50,168 nt of DNA from an uncultured Lachnospiraceae bacterium (GTDB lineage: Bacteria; Bacillota; Clostridia; Lachnospirales; Lachnospiraceae). Position 1 is the first letter of the stretch. Every line of letters begins with the position of its first letter. Positions 32,936-43,400 of the stretch are shown here, in pieces. The stretch covers positions 1 through 50,168 of the forward strand of contig CAMWHJ010000018.1 of assembly GCA_947174015.1 (NCBI GenBank), given 5' to 3'. The position numbers and the translations under genes were made by a program. Under the pieces are notes generated by a model. It was not told where the DNA came from. It searched no databases and saw only the letters and a program-made list of their open reading frames with translations.

Positions 32936-33856
32936 CTAACCATACAGCTTCTCGCTGTAAATTCCCTCTGCAATCAACTGTTGAAAGGAATCCATCACAC
33001 TTTCCTTATCTTTCTTATAGGTAACACCAAACCATCTGTCTCTGGTTTCTAATACTTTAACCTCTGCTTTTTTCTCTCGAATCAGCTGATCAATGATAAT
33101 AGGAAGCAGAAACTCCTTCTTCAATGATTTGTCTCCCAGATGACTCAAAAATTTTCGGAAATCATCTTCCAACACATCCATAAACTTTGGTGTCAGTCCC
33201 CACATATTCATAGATGCATAACTTTCCGGGTCAATGATCTTTTCATTGCCTTCCTCGTCCACAGCAATGACTTTGTTTCCTTTGCGCTCAATTCCGCTGG
33301 TCTCATCTACACTTAACAGTGTATGGTTCTCGTCAATTCTGGCCACACCTCTGGTCACTGCACCATTTTCACTTAAGGTATTGCCCAGGATAAAGCCTGC
33401 CATACACATAGGCAGCTTGTCTTGACCCTCCGGAATATTCACAAGATAATCATGTACCTTAACAAAAGCCTCTTTTCCGTAATAATCGTCTGCGTTGATC
33501 ACCACAAACGGATCTTTCAAAATTTCCTTACAACATAAAACCGCCTGACCGGTTCCCCAAGGCTTCACCCGTCCTTCCGGAACAGAAAAACCCTCAGGCA
33601 AATCATCTATTTCTTGAAATACATACTCACATTTCACATTTTTTTCCATTCGATTGCCAATCACTTCCTTGAAGTCTTTCTCTATATCTTTTCGAATGAT
33701 AAAAATAACCTTATTAAAGCCAGCTTCTAAAGCATCATGAATGGAATAATCCATGATAATCTCGCCGTTTGGTCCCACTGGCTCCAGTTGTTTAATTCCA
33801 CCCCCAAATCTGCTGCCGATGCCCGCTGCCATAATTACCAATACTGTTTCTCTCAT
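32936..33856 (-). CDS. Sugar-nucleotide-type nucleotidyltransferase
   Basis: A 306-residue NTP-transferase-fold enzyme. The N-terminal loop AAGIGSRFGGGIKQLEPVG binds nucleotide; VVINADDYYG carries the metal-binding Asp residues; MNMWGLTPKFMDVL and RDRWFGVTYK are conserved-looking later. Substrates are unknown: family members activate sugars, sugar phosphates or small polyols. As the last gene of module B, next to CDP-glucose genes and in an operon with a TagF-type transferase, it might make another NDP- or CDP-activated precursor. It ends ~150 bases from the converging sugar transferase gene. Confidence 0.88.
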   Translation of the reverse strand: MRETVLVIMAAGIGSRFGGGIKQLEPVGPNGEIIMDYSIHDALEAGFNKVIFIIRKDIEKDFKEVIGNRMEKNVKCEYVFQEIDDLPEGFSVPEGRVKPWGTGQAVLCCKEILKDPFVVINADDYYGKEAFVKVHDYLVNIPEGQDKLPMCMAGFILGNTLSENGAVTRGVARIDENHTLLSVDETSGIERKGNKVIAVDEEGNEKIIDPESYASMNMWGLTPKFMDVLEDDFRKFLSHLGDKSLKKEFLLPIIIDQLIREKKAEVKVLETRDRWFGVTYKKDKESVMDSFQQLIAEGIYSEKLYG

Positions 33857-33916
33857 CGTCTTCCTCCTAATAGGTCTTGTTGGTTGCTGAAATCTATTAT
33901 ATACTACTTTTCTATC

Positions 33917-34999
33917 TTATACAACTTCTTTTTCCCCTTTCATCTTTGCAAAAATAGTACGAATCTGCTGCTCCATGCACCCTGCAATATCTCCTTTCTC
34001 CCGGAAAACCTTGGCAAAATCCACCGTGAGTCTCATGGCATCCTCCACATGAAAGGCCGGTTTCCAACCAAACATATGTTTTAGTTTGCTGCAGTCCAAT
34101 TTCAGAAAGTTTGCCTCATGCACTGCATCTTCCTCTGACAAATTTCTCCAGCTTATCCCCTCGCCCCACTGAGAACAAAAATAGTCCACCAACTGACCTG
34201 TGGTAACACAATCTCTTTCCTCTGGTCCCACATTATAATAGCCGGAATATTTTATATCCATCTGCTGTCTCATGGCAATCAGCAGATACACATACAAGGG
34301 TTCCAGCACATGCTGGTAAGGTCTGACGGAATTTGGATTGCGCACAAGGATTTCTTTCTTTTCACAGGCTGCCCGTACACAGTCCGGAACAATTCTGTCT
34401 GCCGCAAAATCTCCTCCTCCTATCACATTTCCTGCTCTGGCAGTAGAAACTGCCACTGAGGTGTTGTCAAAAAAGCTGTTTTTATAGCTGTGAGTTACTA
34501 ATTCCGAACAGCTTTTGCTGTTAGAATACGGGTCAAAACCGTCCAAAGGCTCATTTTCCCGATATCCCCACTGCCATTCCTTATTTTCATAAACCTTGTC
34601 CGTTGTTACATTCAATACGCTTTTCACACTGTCCATACTGCGGACACATTCCAGCACATGAACCGTTCCCATCACATTGGTTTCATAGGTATATACCGGA
34701 TTCTTGTAGCTTTCTCTCACAATGGGCTGTGCTGCCAGATGAAACACCAGTTCCGGCTGTACCTGCTGAAAGTAATTTCTCAAATGGGAAAAATCACGCA
34801 CATCCCCTATCTGAGAATGCATTCGGTTCTCCAAGCCACAGCATTCATAAAGACTGGGAATCGTGGGTGGCTGCAGGGAATAGCCATATACTTGTGCTCC
34901 CAGCTCCAAGAGCATTTTACAAAGCCAACTGCCTTTAAATCCGGTATGACCAGTGACAAGAACCTTTTTTCCTTTATAAAACTCATACATTTCTTTCAT
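33917..34999 (-). CDS. rfbG: CDP-glucose 4,6-dehydratase
   Basis: A 360-residue extended SDR enzyme that converts CDP-glucose to CDP-4-keto-6-deoxyglucose. It shows VTGHTGFKGSWLCKML, VFHLAAQPIVRESY, LNVTTDKVYENKEW, the YSNSKSCSEL active-site Tyr/Lys, and ARAGNVIGGGDFAADRIVPD, all characteristic of RfbG/DdhB. It follows rfbF by 9 bases. No ddhC-type dehydrase or epimerase/reductase follows, so the finished sugar is not predictable here. Confidence 0.96.
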   Translation of the reverse strand: MKEMYEFYKGKKVLVTGHTGFKGSWLCKMLLELGAQVYGYSLQPPTIPSLYECCGLENRMHSQIGDVRDFSHLRNYFQQVQPELVFHLAAQPIVRESYKNPVYTYETNVMGTVHVLECVRSMDSVKSVLNVTTDKVYENKEWQWGYRENEPLDGFDPYSNSKSCSELVTHSYKNSFFDNTSVAVSTARAGNVIGGGDFAADRIVPDCVRAACEKKEILVRNPNSVRPYQHVLEPLYVYLLIAMRQQMDIKYSGYYNVGPEERDCVTTGQLVDYFCSQWGEGISWRNLSEEDAVHEANFLKLDCSKLKHMFGWKPAFHVEDAMRLTVDFAKVFREKGDIAGCMEQQIRTIFAKMKGEKEVV

Positions 35000-35008
35000 G
35001 GTTTCCTC

Positions 35009-35779
35009 CTAGTGCTTCCAGGGTGCCTGATTGCTTTTCCAAAGCTCTTCCAACAGATTTTTATCCCGCATGGTATCCATACACTGCCAGAATCCCTCAT
35101 GGCGGTATGCCATCAACTCCCCCTGGGCAGCACAGCGTTCCAAGGGCTCCTTCTCAAAGACAGTACTGTCATCTGAAATATAATCAAAAATCTTTGGCTC
35201 TAATACCATAAAGCCTGCATTGACCCAGCCACCGTCCTCCTTTTTCTTCTCCGCAAAGCCGTGAATTTCATCACTTCCATCAATATCCAGAGCACCAAAG
35301 CGCCCTCCGGGCTGTACTGCTGTGATGGTGGCAGTTTTTCCACTTTCCTGATGAAATTTTACCAGCTTATTCACAGGTACATCACTTAATCCGTCTCCAT
35401 AGGTCATCATAAAAGTTTCATTCCCGATATATTTCTGAATCCTTTTAATCCTTCCTCCGGTCATGGTAGCATAACCGGTATCCACAATGGTAACTTTCCA
35501 AGGTTCCGTAGCATTGTCATGTATCTGCATACTGTTTCCATTGGTAAAGTCAAAGGTCATATCGCTTTTGTAGAGATAATAATCTGCAAAATATTGCTTT
35601 ATCATATGCTGTTTGTAACCTCCGCAAATGATAAATTCATGAAAGCCATAGGCTGAGTAGTGTTTCATAATATGCCAGAGAATGGGCTGATCCCCAATTT
35701 CTATCATTGGCTTTGGTTTTAAGTGGCTTTCCTCACTGATACGGGTTCCAAAGCCACCGGCTAATATAACTACTTTCAT
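35009..35779 (-). CDS. rfbF: Glucose-1-phosphate cytidylyltransferase
   Basis: A 256-residue enzyme making CDP-glucose from CTP and glucose 1-phosphate. Diagnostic motifs: LAGGFGTRISEESHLKPKPM, GDQPILWHIMKHYSAYGF, FIICGGYKQHMIKQYF and MTYGDGLSDV with the metal Asp. It provides the substrate for the CDP-glucose 4,6-dehydratase next to it. The ribosome binding site is GGGAGGTG. Confidence 0.97.
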   Translation of the reverse strand: MKVVILAGGFGTRISEESHLKPKPMIEIGDQPILWHIMKHYSAYGFHEFIICGGYKQHMIKQYFADYYLYKSDMTFDFTNGNSMQIHDNATEPWKVTIVDTGYATMTGGRIKRIQKYIGNETFMMTYGDGLSDVPVNKLVKFHQESGKTATITAVQPGGRFGALDIDGSDEIHGFAEKKKEDGGWVNAGFMVLEPKIFDYISDDSTVFEKEPLERCAAQGELMAYRHEGFWQCMDTMRDKNLLEELWKSNQAPWKH

Positions 35780-35791
35780 TGAGTCACCTCC

Positions 35792-36226
35792 CTACGATTT
35801 CTTCTTAAACACCAACAATTTACTGAACACATAATTTAAGACAATCACCAACACACTAATTAATATTTTGGCAACCATACCCTCTATGCCAAAGACAGCC
35901 TGATTCAATCCCAAAAACAGCAATACCGGGAAAAGACCAATCTCAAAAATCCCCGACACAATTCTGGCACCCAAAAAGAGACCAATCTCCTTACAGAGCA
36001 CCGATGGTGCCCAGCTTCTGCTCTCAAAAACCCAGATTTTATTGGTTACATAGGCAAAAGCCACTGCCACCACCCATGCAATACAATTTGCAATGGTAAG
36101 GTTGATGTTTACCGTCTTTGCCACAATTGTATAAGTAATCCAATTTACCCCGGTGGTTCCCACACCAAAAATAAGGTACATGATCATTTCCTTGTATTTT
36201 TCCAAGAACTCTCGTATCTTTTCCAT
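35792..36226 (-). CDS. GtrA-family membrane protein
   Basis: A 144-residue protein with four membrane segments and the GtrA signature FGVGTTGVNWITYTIVAK at the first one, and AFAYVTNKIWVFES at the second. GtrA-like proteins are thought to flip polyprenyl-phosphate-linked sugars so that decorating transferases can use them outside the membrane. It would pair with the GtrB-like transferase at 37136-38110 or 46416-47399. The ribosome binding site is AGGAGG. Confidence 0.92.
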   Translation of the reverse strand: MEKIREFLEKYKEMIMYLIFGVGTTGVNWITYTIVAKTVNINLTIANCIAWVVAVAFAYVTNKIWVFESRSWAPSVLCKEIGLFLGARIVSGIFEIGLFPVLLFLGLNQAVFGIEGMVAKILISVLVIVLNYVFSKLLVFKKKS

Positions 36227-36291
36227 GATTTGCCTCCTGCACTCTATGTTCTTTCCAAATCAACGTATTTTATTGTAACGTAACAGTTACC

Positions 36292-37110
36292 TTATTTCCT
36301 TAAAAATTTCCGGTAAAAAATCTCTCGCATACCATTGGGAATCAGACTGATAAAAACCTGTCCAAAGGCAGAAACAAAATATTCACTCCATGTGGATATG
36401 CCCATTCTCTTCAGTTTTGTGCGAAATTGAAAAGACAACTTGGCATAGGTGAATCCTCCCCGCCGCTGGTACATATCAGCCCCTGCACGCATATACAAAA
36501 GACTCTCTTGTAGATTATAACCCTGACAGCCCGCCTTTAGCATTCTTGCCCATAAATAATAGTCCTCAAACATAGGACAGTCCTGATATCCTCCCGCTGC
36601 CAGCACAGCACTTTTCCTATACATCATGCTCGGATGGTTAAAAGGGTTGCGCTTCCCTGCAAAACTTCTTATTTCTTCTGAAGTCTCCGGCATTTTTCGT
36701 ATCACTGTCACCTGCTCTATGGAATCCGTAAACTCCTCCACCGCAGAGCCTACCATATCTGCCTGCTGCTCCTCCATTGCCATTAACTGCCGCTCCATTC
36801 GCTGCGTTTTACTGATGTCATCACTGTCCATTCGGGCAATGATCTCGTGAGTACAGTACTTCATTCCATGATTTAATGCTCTGCCTAATCCCACACCCTG
36901 TTCTAACCGTATTACCTGCAATGTTTTCTTGTGCTTTTTCTTCTGCTCATCAATCACCTGATTCAATTGGGGCGTAAGACCACCGTCACAGACCAGCACG
37001 AAATCATCCGTAGGACAGCTTTGTGCCCAGATACTTTCCATACTCTCTTTCAAATACTCTGCTTTTTCTTTGTAATACACTGACATAAGAACTGAATATG
37101 CTTTCATCAT
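36292..37110 (-). CDS. Family 2 glycosyltransferase (AmsE-like)
   Basis: 272 residues from the ATG at 37110, which is followed by a second ATG (37107) and preceded by AGGAAGAGAG; the longer frame to 37185 overlaps the upstream gene without a site. The GT2 domain shows YSVLMSVYYKEKAEYL, QVIRLEQGVGLGRALNHGMK, ARMDSDDIS (DXD) and FNHPSMMYRKSAVLAAGGY, then EDYYLWARML. This matches amylovoran AmsE-type transferases. It acts in the cytoplasm; sugar specificity is unknown. Just after it the GtrA gene begins. Confidence 0.92.
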   Translation of the reverse strand: MMKAYSVLMSVYYKEKAEYLKESMESIWAQSCPTDDFVLVCDGGLTPQLNQVIDEQKKKHKKTLQVIRLEQGVGLGRALNHGMKYCTHEIIARMDSDDISKTQRMERQLMAMEEQQADMVGSAVEEFTDSIEQVTVIRKMPETSEEIRSFAGKRNPFNHPSMMYRKSAVLAAGGYQDCPMFEDYYLWARMLKAGCQGYNLQESLLYMRAGADMYQRRGGFTYAKLSFQFRTKLKRMGISTWSEYFVSAFGQVFISLIPNGMREIFYRKFLRK

Positions 37111-37135
37111 TCTCTCTTCCTCAAATCTGCCCATT

Positions 37136-38110
37136 CTATTCTTTTTTATCAGAAAGTTCGTCTTCCTCTTTCTTTTCTGCCACACCGAACGTCTCTCTGG
37201 TGATATAAATAGGGCGTTTCTTTTCCTGAATATACATTTTGGATATGTATTCCCCCAAAACCCCTAGAAAAAACAACTGTACACCTCCGATAAACAATAT
37301 CAGTGTTACCACCGTAGCATGCCCCGGCACGTCAATGCCAAACATAAGCTTCTGCAAAAATATGACAAACATGTATACCAAAGCCAAAAAGGCACAAATT
37401 GTTCCCACATAAGTAGCCAGCTTCAAGGGTGCAATGGAAAAAGAAAGGATACCATCCATGCCATATTTATATAGCTTTCGAAAAGACCATTTGGATGTAC
37501 CTGCATTTCTCTTTTCTGCCTTATATGGAATATACTTTGTCTCAAAGCCCACCCATGAAAATATTCCTTTGGAAAATCTGTGATATTCACTCATGCTGAT
37601 AATTGCCAAACGCATATTTTTTCGAAAGCAACGAAAGTCACTGGCACCTGACACAAACTTGGTATCTGCCACCATATTGATAATTTTATAAAAAGCCCGC
37701 TTAAAAAAGGATAGAATCATACCCTCATTTCGTTTGTCCTGAAAGGCAGCGACACAGTCATACTCTTCTTCCTTATCCAGTATTTCCACCATAGAAAGCA
37801 CCACCTGTGGCCGCTGCTGCAAATCCGCATCTATAATGGCAGTATATTCTCCCTCTGCCTGCTGTAAACCAGCATAAATTGCCGCTTCTTTTCCAAAATT
37901 TCTGGAAAAACCAATCACCTTAATATTATCCTTTTCCCTTTGCTTATAAAGCTTCTTGAGTTTATTCATGGTCTTATCCTGACTTCCGTCATTGACAAAG
38001 ATAAACTCATAATCCATAATCTGTTCTTCAAAGCAGTCATTGACCTCCTTATAAAAGAGTTCCACATTATCCTCTTCGTTATAACAAGGTATTACTAATG
38101 ATAATTTCAT
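37136..38110 (-). CDS. GtrB-like polyprenyl-phosphate glycosyltransferase
   Basis: About 324 residues from the ATG at 38110, chosen because AAGGAG lies six bases upstream; the ATG at 38116 touches the site. GT2 domain (~1-225): LSLVIPCYNEEDNVELFY, FVNDGSQDKT, GFSRNFGKEAAIYAGL, IIDADLQQRPQVV, then ~two C-terminal membrane segments (LATYVGTICAFLALVYMFVI and a second). Enzymes of this kind load a sugar on undecaprenyl phosphate for use outside the membrane. With the GtrA homologue two genes downstream it forms a likely decoration pair. Confidence 0.94.
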   Translation of the reverse strand: MKLSLVIPCYNEEDNVELFYKEVNDCFEEQIMDYEFIFVNDGSQDKTMNKLKKLYKQREKDNIKVIGFSRNFGKEAAIYAGLQQAEGEYTAIIDADLQQRPQVVLSMVEILDKEEEYDCVAAFQDKRNEGMILSFFKRAFYKIINMVADTKFVSGASDFRCFRKNMRLAIISMSEYHRFSKGIFSWVGFETKYIPYKAEKRNAGTSKWSFRKLYKYGMDGILSFSIAPLKLATYVGTICAFLALVYMFVIFLQKLMFGIDVPGHATVVTLILFIGGVQLFFLGVLGEYISKMYIQEKKRPIYITRETFGVAEKKEEDELSDKKE

Positions 38111-38120
38111 ATGCATCTCC

Positions 38121-39308
38121 TTAGTTCTTATACACCCCTAATCGGTCCAGCAGTCTCCGGCAATTTTCCCCATCCTGAAAATGGTTTACTTTGCTATTTA
38201 CATTAGAACGCTCATTCTTGTATTTATCCTTCCCCTGCACACAATCCAAGAGAAATTTCTTAAAATCTTCCTCTCCCCCAATGCTCTGACCCGGCATATA
38301 ATCCAAGGGATTGTCAAAGACAAACCCTCGACTGTCTCTATACTCTGCCATATCCTCTATGGTAAAGCCTATTGGTCTGTCCAGCAAAAGATAATCAAAG
38401 AAAATGGAGGAATAGTCTGTAATCAGGCAATCTACATCCTTTACCAAACGGTACAATACAATCTGCTCCTCAATCATCTGCCTGTGAGTTAAAAAAATCA
38501 TATGGGAAAAGTTCTTTTCTTGAAAATTATCAAGATTCTGTGCCGGGTGAAATTTCACAAGCAGTAGAATGTTTTGCTCCTTTAGAAAATCATTCAATTC
38601 CTTAAGCATTTCCTCTGTATGGAAAATAGGCAGTGCACCGTTTTTCAAATAACCTTCTTTCGTATCCACAATGGTACCGTCTCTGGACTTTCGATAGGTA
38701 GGCATCCACAAAGCAATCTTCTGATACCTTTCTTTTTGAATGGAAAGCTTTCCCAATTCCCAATTCTTAGAAAATAAATAGTCATTTCTTGGATGACCAC
38801 ACACAATCACCTTTTGGATATCACAGTCAAAAGCTTCCGCCATAATTGGCACAAAACGCTCCTCTGCCGCCGTCAAATAGGTAAAAAAATCGTAATCATA
38901 ATCTCCCAGCTTGTCTAACATATGATTAATTTTCTTTAGGGGTGTTCCATGCCAGTAATTCACCCAAACCTGTTTTTTTGTTGGCTTAATGGCAAGCATT
39001 TCCCCATGAAAAAAATTGTATTTGGCAGTAAAAATAGCTGTCAAACTCTGTTTTAAAGTAACAAATATCACATTTTCCTGTTGATATTCCTTATACCTGG
39101 AAGGCTTATCCACCACACAGATAATCTGATACCTGGCTTGATATCCCCCTTTTAGCAGAAAGTGAAACAGTGCTTCACTGTTATCACACAGGGGACCTTT
39201 ACAGAAAATCAATATTTTATTTTCATTTTTCGGAATCACATTATTTAACAGTGACAGCATCTTTCCTCCTGCAAAATAAATTTTCCGCATCAATTTTCCT
39301 TTAACCAT
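38121..39308 (-). CDS. CDP-glycerol glycerophosphotransferase family (TagB/TagF type)
   Basis: A 395-residue GT-B enzyme of the teichoic-acid transferase family. Motifs: YWHGTPLKKI, VCGHPRNDYL, LLVKFHPAQN and CLITDYSSIFFDYLLLDRP, all typical of CDP-glycerol or CDP-ribitol phosphotransferases. It implies glycerol-phosphate (or another polyol-phosphate) in the module B polymer. No tagD/tarI-type cytidylyltransferase is recognised in the window, so its donor comes from elsewhere or from the unassigned nucleotidyltransferase at 32936. It acts at the inner face of the membrane. The ribosome binding site is AGGAGG. Confidence 0.94.
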   Translation of the reverse strand: MVKGKLMRKIYFAGGKMLSLLNNVIPKNENKILIFCKGPLCDNSEALFHFLLKGGYQARYQIICVVDKPSRYKEYQQENVIFVTLKQSLTAIFTAKYNFFHGEMLAIKPTKKQVWVNYWHGTPLKKINHMLDKLGDYDYDFFTYLTAAEERFVPIMAEAFDCDIQKVIVCGHPRNDYLFSKNWELGKLSIQKERYQKIALWMPTYRKSRDGTIVDTKEGYLKNGALPIFHTEEMLKELNDFLKEQNILLLVKFHPAQNLDNFQEKNFSHMIFLTHRQMIEEQIVLYRLVKDVDCLITDYSSIFFDYLLLDRPIGFTIEDMAEYRDSRGFVFDNPLDYMPGQSIGGEEDFKKFLLDCVQGKDKYKNERSNVNSKVNHFQDGENCRRLLDRLGVYKN

Positions 39309-39326
39309 AACTGCCTCCTGATATTT

Positions 39327-40391
39327 CTATATCTGCTCAGAAATTTTCTTTGAAATTGAAAGCAAGTTTTCCAGCATCCCAACTGTTTTCTTTTCTACTC
39401 TAAAAGCACACCAAGAAACCAAAACAATCATAATACTTACCATTCCAAATAACACAATTCCTTCCGGCATTGTCAGTTCAACTCCCATGAATCTTCTTAA
39501 TACATCAGTTATGATTACATGATGTACCAGAAATATGGTATAAGAATATTTCCCCAGCTTTTGGCATAACTGAATGAACAAAGGGCTCTTTATCCATTTT
39601 GACATCCCCACTAACACCATAAAACAACTAATTCCTATCAAAGAAATCCCATACATTCCATGCAAAGGTACTTCATAGAATAGCAAAATCACAAATAAAA
39701 GCAAATTTAAAACCAATACCCATGAATTTTCTCTTTTTCCCTTATATATAATCAGCATTCCAAAAAGAAAATCCAACAATCTGGTAAATAAATTTCTGAC
39801 AATACTCATTTCAAAGGGATAAAACCATACGAACACAACATAGAAAAGTGTATAAGCCACAAAGGTTAAATACGCATTCTTGTGATAAAGTTTTCTAATC
39901 AGCGGAAACATCAGATACATTAATACAATACAGCCCAGAAACCACTCGCCAAGAATATAGTAATTCTCAATTCTATATGCCGTATATCCGTCAAATCCCA
40001 ATACGGTCAAGAAAAAAGTCCATTTTTCAGCTTGAAAAGCAATTCCCTTTCGCTTCCAGAAATAATACAAAAAGGCTCCTGCATAGCATATCCAGAATGC
40101 CGGGTATATTCCTTTCCAACGTTTCCAATAATAGGTGGACAGTTTCAGCTCTTTGTCATATGTATACATAAGTGCTGCTCCTGAAATAAGAAAGAAAAGG
40201 GATACACCCAAGGTACCAAAAGAACCATTGGCAAATACAGATGGTACCAAATAATGTTTTCCCGCAATAGTAATACTCATCATTTTCAATGTATCATTAA
40301 AATGCGTCAAAATAATTAACACCACGGCAAAAGCTCTCACGATATCCAGCCAGACAATCCTCTCTTTTCCCTTTGTTCCTTCTTCTGCCAT
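39327..40391 (-). CDS. Acyltransferase 3 family membrane protein
   Basis: A 354-residue protein with about ten membrane segments and the family's start WLDIVRAFAVVLIILTHF, including the Arg and His used for acyl transfer. Related proteins O-acetylate surface sugars, teichoic acid or peptidoglycan. Its position among glycosyltransferases suggests acetylation of the module B polymer. The ribosome binding site is AGGAGGG. Confidence 0.92.
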   Translation of the reverse strand: MAEEGTKGKERIVWLDIVRAFAVVLIILTHFNDTLKMMSITIAGKHYLVPSVFANGSFGTLGVSLFFLISGAALMYTYDKELKLSTYYWKRWKGIYPAFWICYAGAFLYYFWKRKGIAFQAEKWTFFLTVLGFDGYTAYRIENYYILGEWFLGCIVLMYLMFPLIRKLYHKNAYLTFVAYTLFYVVFVWFYPFEMSIVRNLFTRLLDFLFGMLIIYKGKRENSWVLVLNLLLFVILLFYEVPLHGMYGISLIGISCFMVLVGMSKWIKSPLFIQLCQKLGKYSYTIFLVHHVIITDVLRRFMGVELTMPEGIVLFGMVSIMIVLVSWCAFRVEKKTVGMLENLLSISKKISEQI

Positions 40392-40400
40392 AAAGCCCTC

Positions 40401-43400
40401 CTACAACTTCTCCATATCTTCCATCATCACTTGTACACGGTGTTTAAATGTATGCTTTTGCAAAACAATCTCTCTTCCTCTTTTTGCCAATGTTTCTCTT
40501 TCTTTGGGGTGTTTCATGTAATAGTCAACCTTTTCCTGAAACTCCTCTTCATTTTTGTAGGTCAAAACACATCCCTCAAATATCTCTTCTATTTCCGGCA
40601 TATAATCACTGAGCACAAAGGCTTCTGCTGCCAATGCATCATAAACACGGTTGGACACGATGCCTTCCTGCCGCATATCCTCCCAATGATCATTCAGCAG
40701 GATACAGGCATCATGATATGCCTGCCCTATTTCTGCATTTTCCATGTATTCTGCCTTGATATGTCTGCCTATTTCTCCAAAGTTCTCCCATCTGCTTCCA
40801 TAGATCGCAAAGTTATAGCCTGTATTGGCTGCATACTTCACACTTTCCCGGAAAATCCCTCTGGAATTTCCCACAAACAGCAATTCATATTCTTTCTCAT
40901 TTTTATCCTGATACTTCATAACTGTTTCATCGGTGCACTGCAATAATGTTTTTGCAGGTACCTTTAACTGTGAACCAATGGAATTTGTCAGCTTATCTGA
41001 AGCAAAGTATACAAAATCATAGGAATTGTATTCATCGAAAGAAATATCCTCCGGGTGGGAAATGTTCCACATAATGTTTTTCTGCTTCTCCATTTTATGA
41101 TAAAATGGTCTGGTTCCTCTTAAGACAATATTGTATTTGGCATCTGTTCTGTCAAACCACTGCTGGTAAGGTTTCACCTGAACTTCGTATCCCTGTGCCT
41201 CAAATTCTCTTTTCATAGCTAATGCATAATGATAATCGCCCCACAATTTCTTTGTGTCATTGTCAGGCATGGCACCACAGATATCAATTCTTTTATCATT
41301 TATCTTGTATTCATTGTGCTTTTGCAAGATCTCACGAAGCTGTACAGCACGCACATCATAAGTATGCTTTGCCAAAACCAGTTTTTGCAGTTTTGCCACC
41401 AAAGCAATTCTCTCTTCCTCCTGCTCCATATAATATTTTAGAATTTGATCAAATTCCTCCTGTGTTTCAAAACAGGGTAATAATCCCTCAAAGGTTTCCT
41501 TTGCTCCAACCACACCGTTGGTAATTACCAGTGCCCCGGCCGCCAGTGCATCATATACACGGCTGTTTACTGCACCAAATTCTTTTGTCACATGATTTGC
41601 ATCATCAATGACAATCTTTGTATTTTGATATATTTTAGGCATTTCATGATATACTGCAAACCCTTGTGCATATGGTTTCAGCTTATCAATCTTTTCCCAG
41701 TTAGCTCCAAAAATCTTACACTGATAGGGGAGAGAAGCAGGGTTAAGATAATCAATAATCTCACGCTTTACATTCCAATAGCTGCCGGTAAAAACGTAAT
41801 CTGATTTGTAATACTCCAATGCTTCTTCATCCAGAGGAATTTTTCCGCCATAGAAAAATCTGTCGCCGTTGGTGGCTATGGGAAAAAGCACTGCCTGCTT
41901 ACTGCTGTGTTCATTTACATATCTGCATGCTGTCTCACTGGAGGCAAATACCATATCATAGGCTTCAAAAAACGGCTGTTCACACCAACGCTCAAACCAG
42001 TTTCTTGCCCATGCAATTTTAACTAATGTTGGTTTTGCATTTTTTATCTTGGTGATGTCATAGGCATCCAGCAGGGAAATTACCACATCTGTTTCCAGTC
42101 CCACATCATACCAGTCCTCTTCTCCTCTTCGGTTGAGATACTTTACCTCATAACCTAATTTTTCTAAAGAGGATGCCAGTTCCATGGCTGTAAAGAAGTC
42201 ACCTGCGGTGGTGGTAGGAATGGACTCTGTTACCACAAGAGCCACAGTCAAATTGTCCTCCGTAAACAAATGTTCTCCTGAAAGTTTATCCTCCAACATT
42301 TTCCGTTCCAAGTATGCCTGCCATTTCCCCTTAAATACATTCAGATTATGAAGTCTTCGAATTCTCACCTCTTTTGGAATGTCTTTATTCTGTGTTCCAA
42401 ATTCATAATGATAGACCAATGATTTTGGACAATAATAATTCGAATATCCATAAAAATGGAGCTTTAAGCACAAATCCACATCCTCATATCCATAGATGTA
42501 TCTCTCGTCATAGCCACCAATTTTTTCAAAGGCTTCTTTGGATACCAGCAGCACTGCCGCTGTGACAGCAGCTCTCGCCTCCACATTTTCATCACCAACA
42601 ATATCTCCTGTTCCATTGCCCATATTATATGGCTGGGTAAAATACATCTTCTCTCTAAAATCATCCCGAAAAGCAATTCCCCGATGCTGAATTGTATAAG
42701 ATTTTCCTTTATTTATGGTATTATCAGGGATTTGGGGATAAACCAGCTTGGCTCCCACTGCACCTGCCTTTTCTTTTGTCACTGCAGCAATTAAGAGTTC
42801 ATCCAGCCAGCCATCTGTCACCTCTGTATCATTATTCAAAAATAAATAATACTCTCCTTTTGCATGGCATGCTGCCAGATTATTAGCTGCGGAAAATGAC
42901 ATATTTTCCTGATTTTCAATCAAGGTAATATTTAAGGTATCCCGAAATGTGTGTATATATTCCTTGGAAGTATCCTCCGATGCATTATCTACAATAATCA
43001 TTTCATAATTATCATAAAACTTTGCCGTCTGAAAGGAGGCAAATAATATCTTCAAGTTTTCCAGTCCATTACGATTTAAAATAATAATGGATACCAAAGG
43101 TCTCTTATGATATAAAATGTCGATTGCCTGCTTGTGATTGCTGTCGGGAAATTGTACTTTCACACCATTTGCTGCCTGTTCCAGCAAATATTCCATATCC
43201 CGCTGATACTTTTCAAAGATATTCCGATTCCGTTCTGCAAACAGTTGTGTTTTTAACAACTGTTCTCTCTGCTCAGAATTTTTCTGATGCAGACTGCTCA
43301 TCTGGCGTTTCATGGATGCAATCCCTGCCAATTTCTTATTTTCTTTTTTTAACTTCTTAATTTCCGTCTGTAATTTCTTATTTTCTTTTTTTAAAGAAGT

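Noticed and set aside
36272-36291. GTAACGTAACAGTTAC before the GT2 gene end as another repeat copy.
   Set aside because: Only the short palindromic end is present, with no loop core in common with family 1; too short to distinguish from chance.
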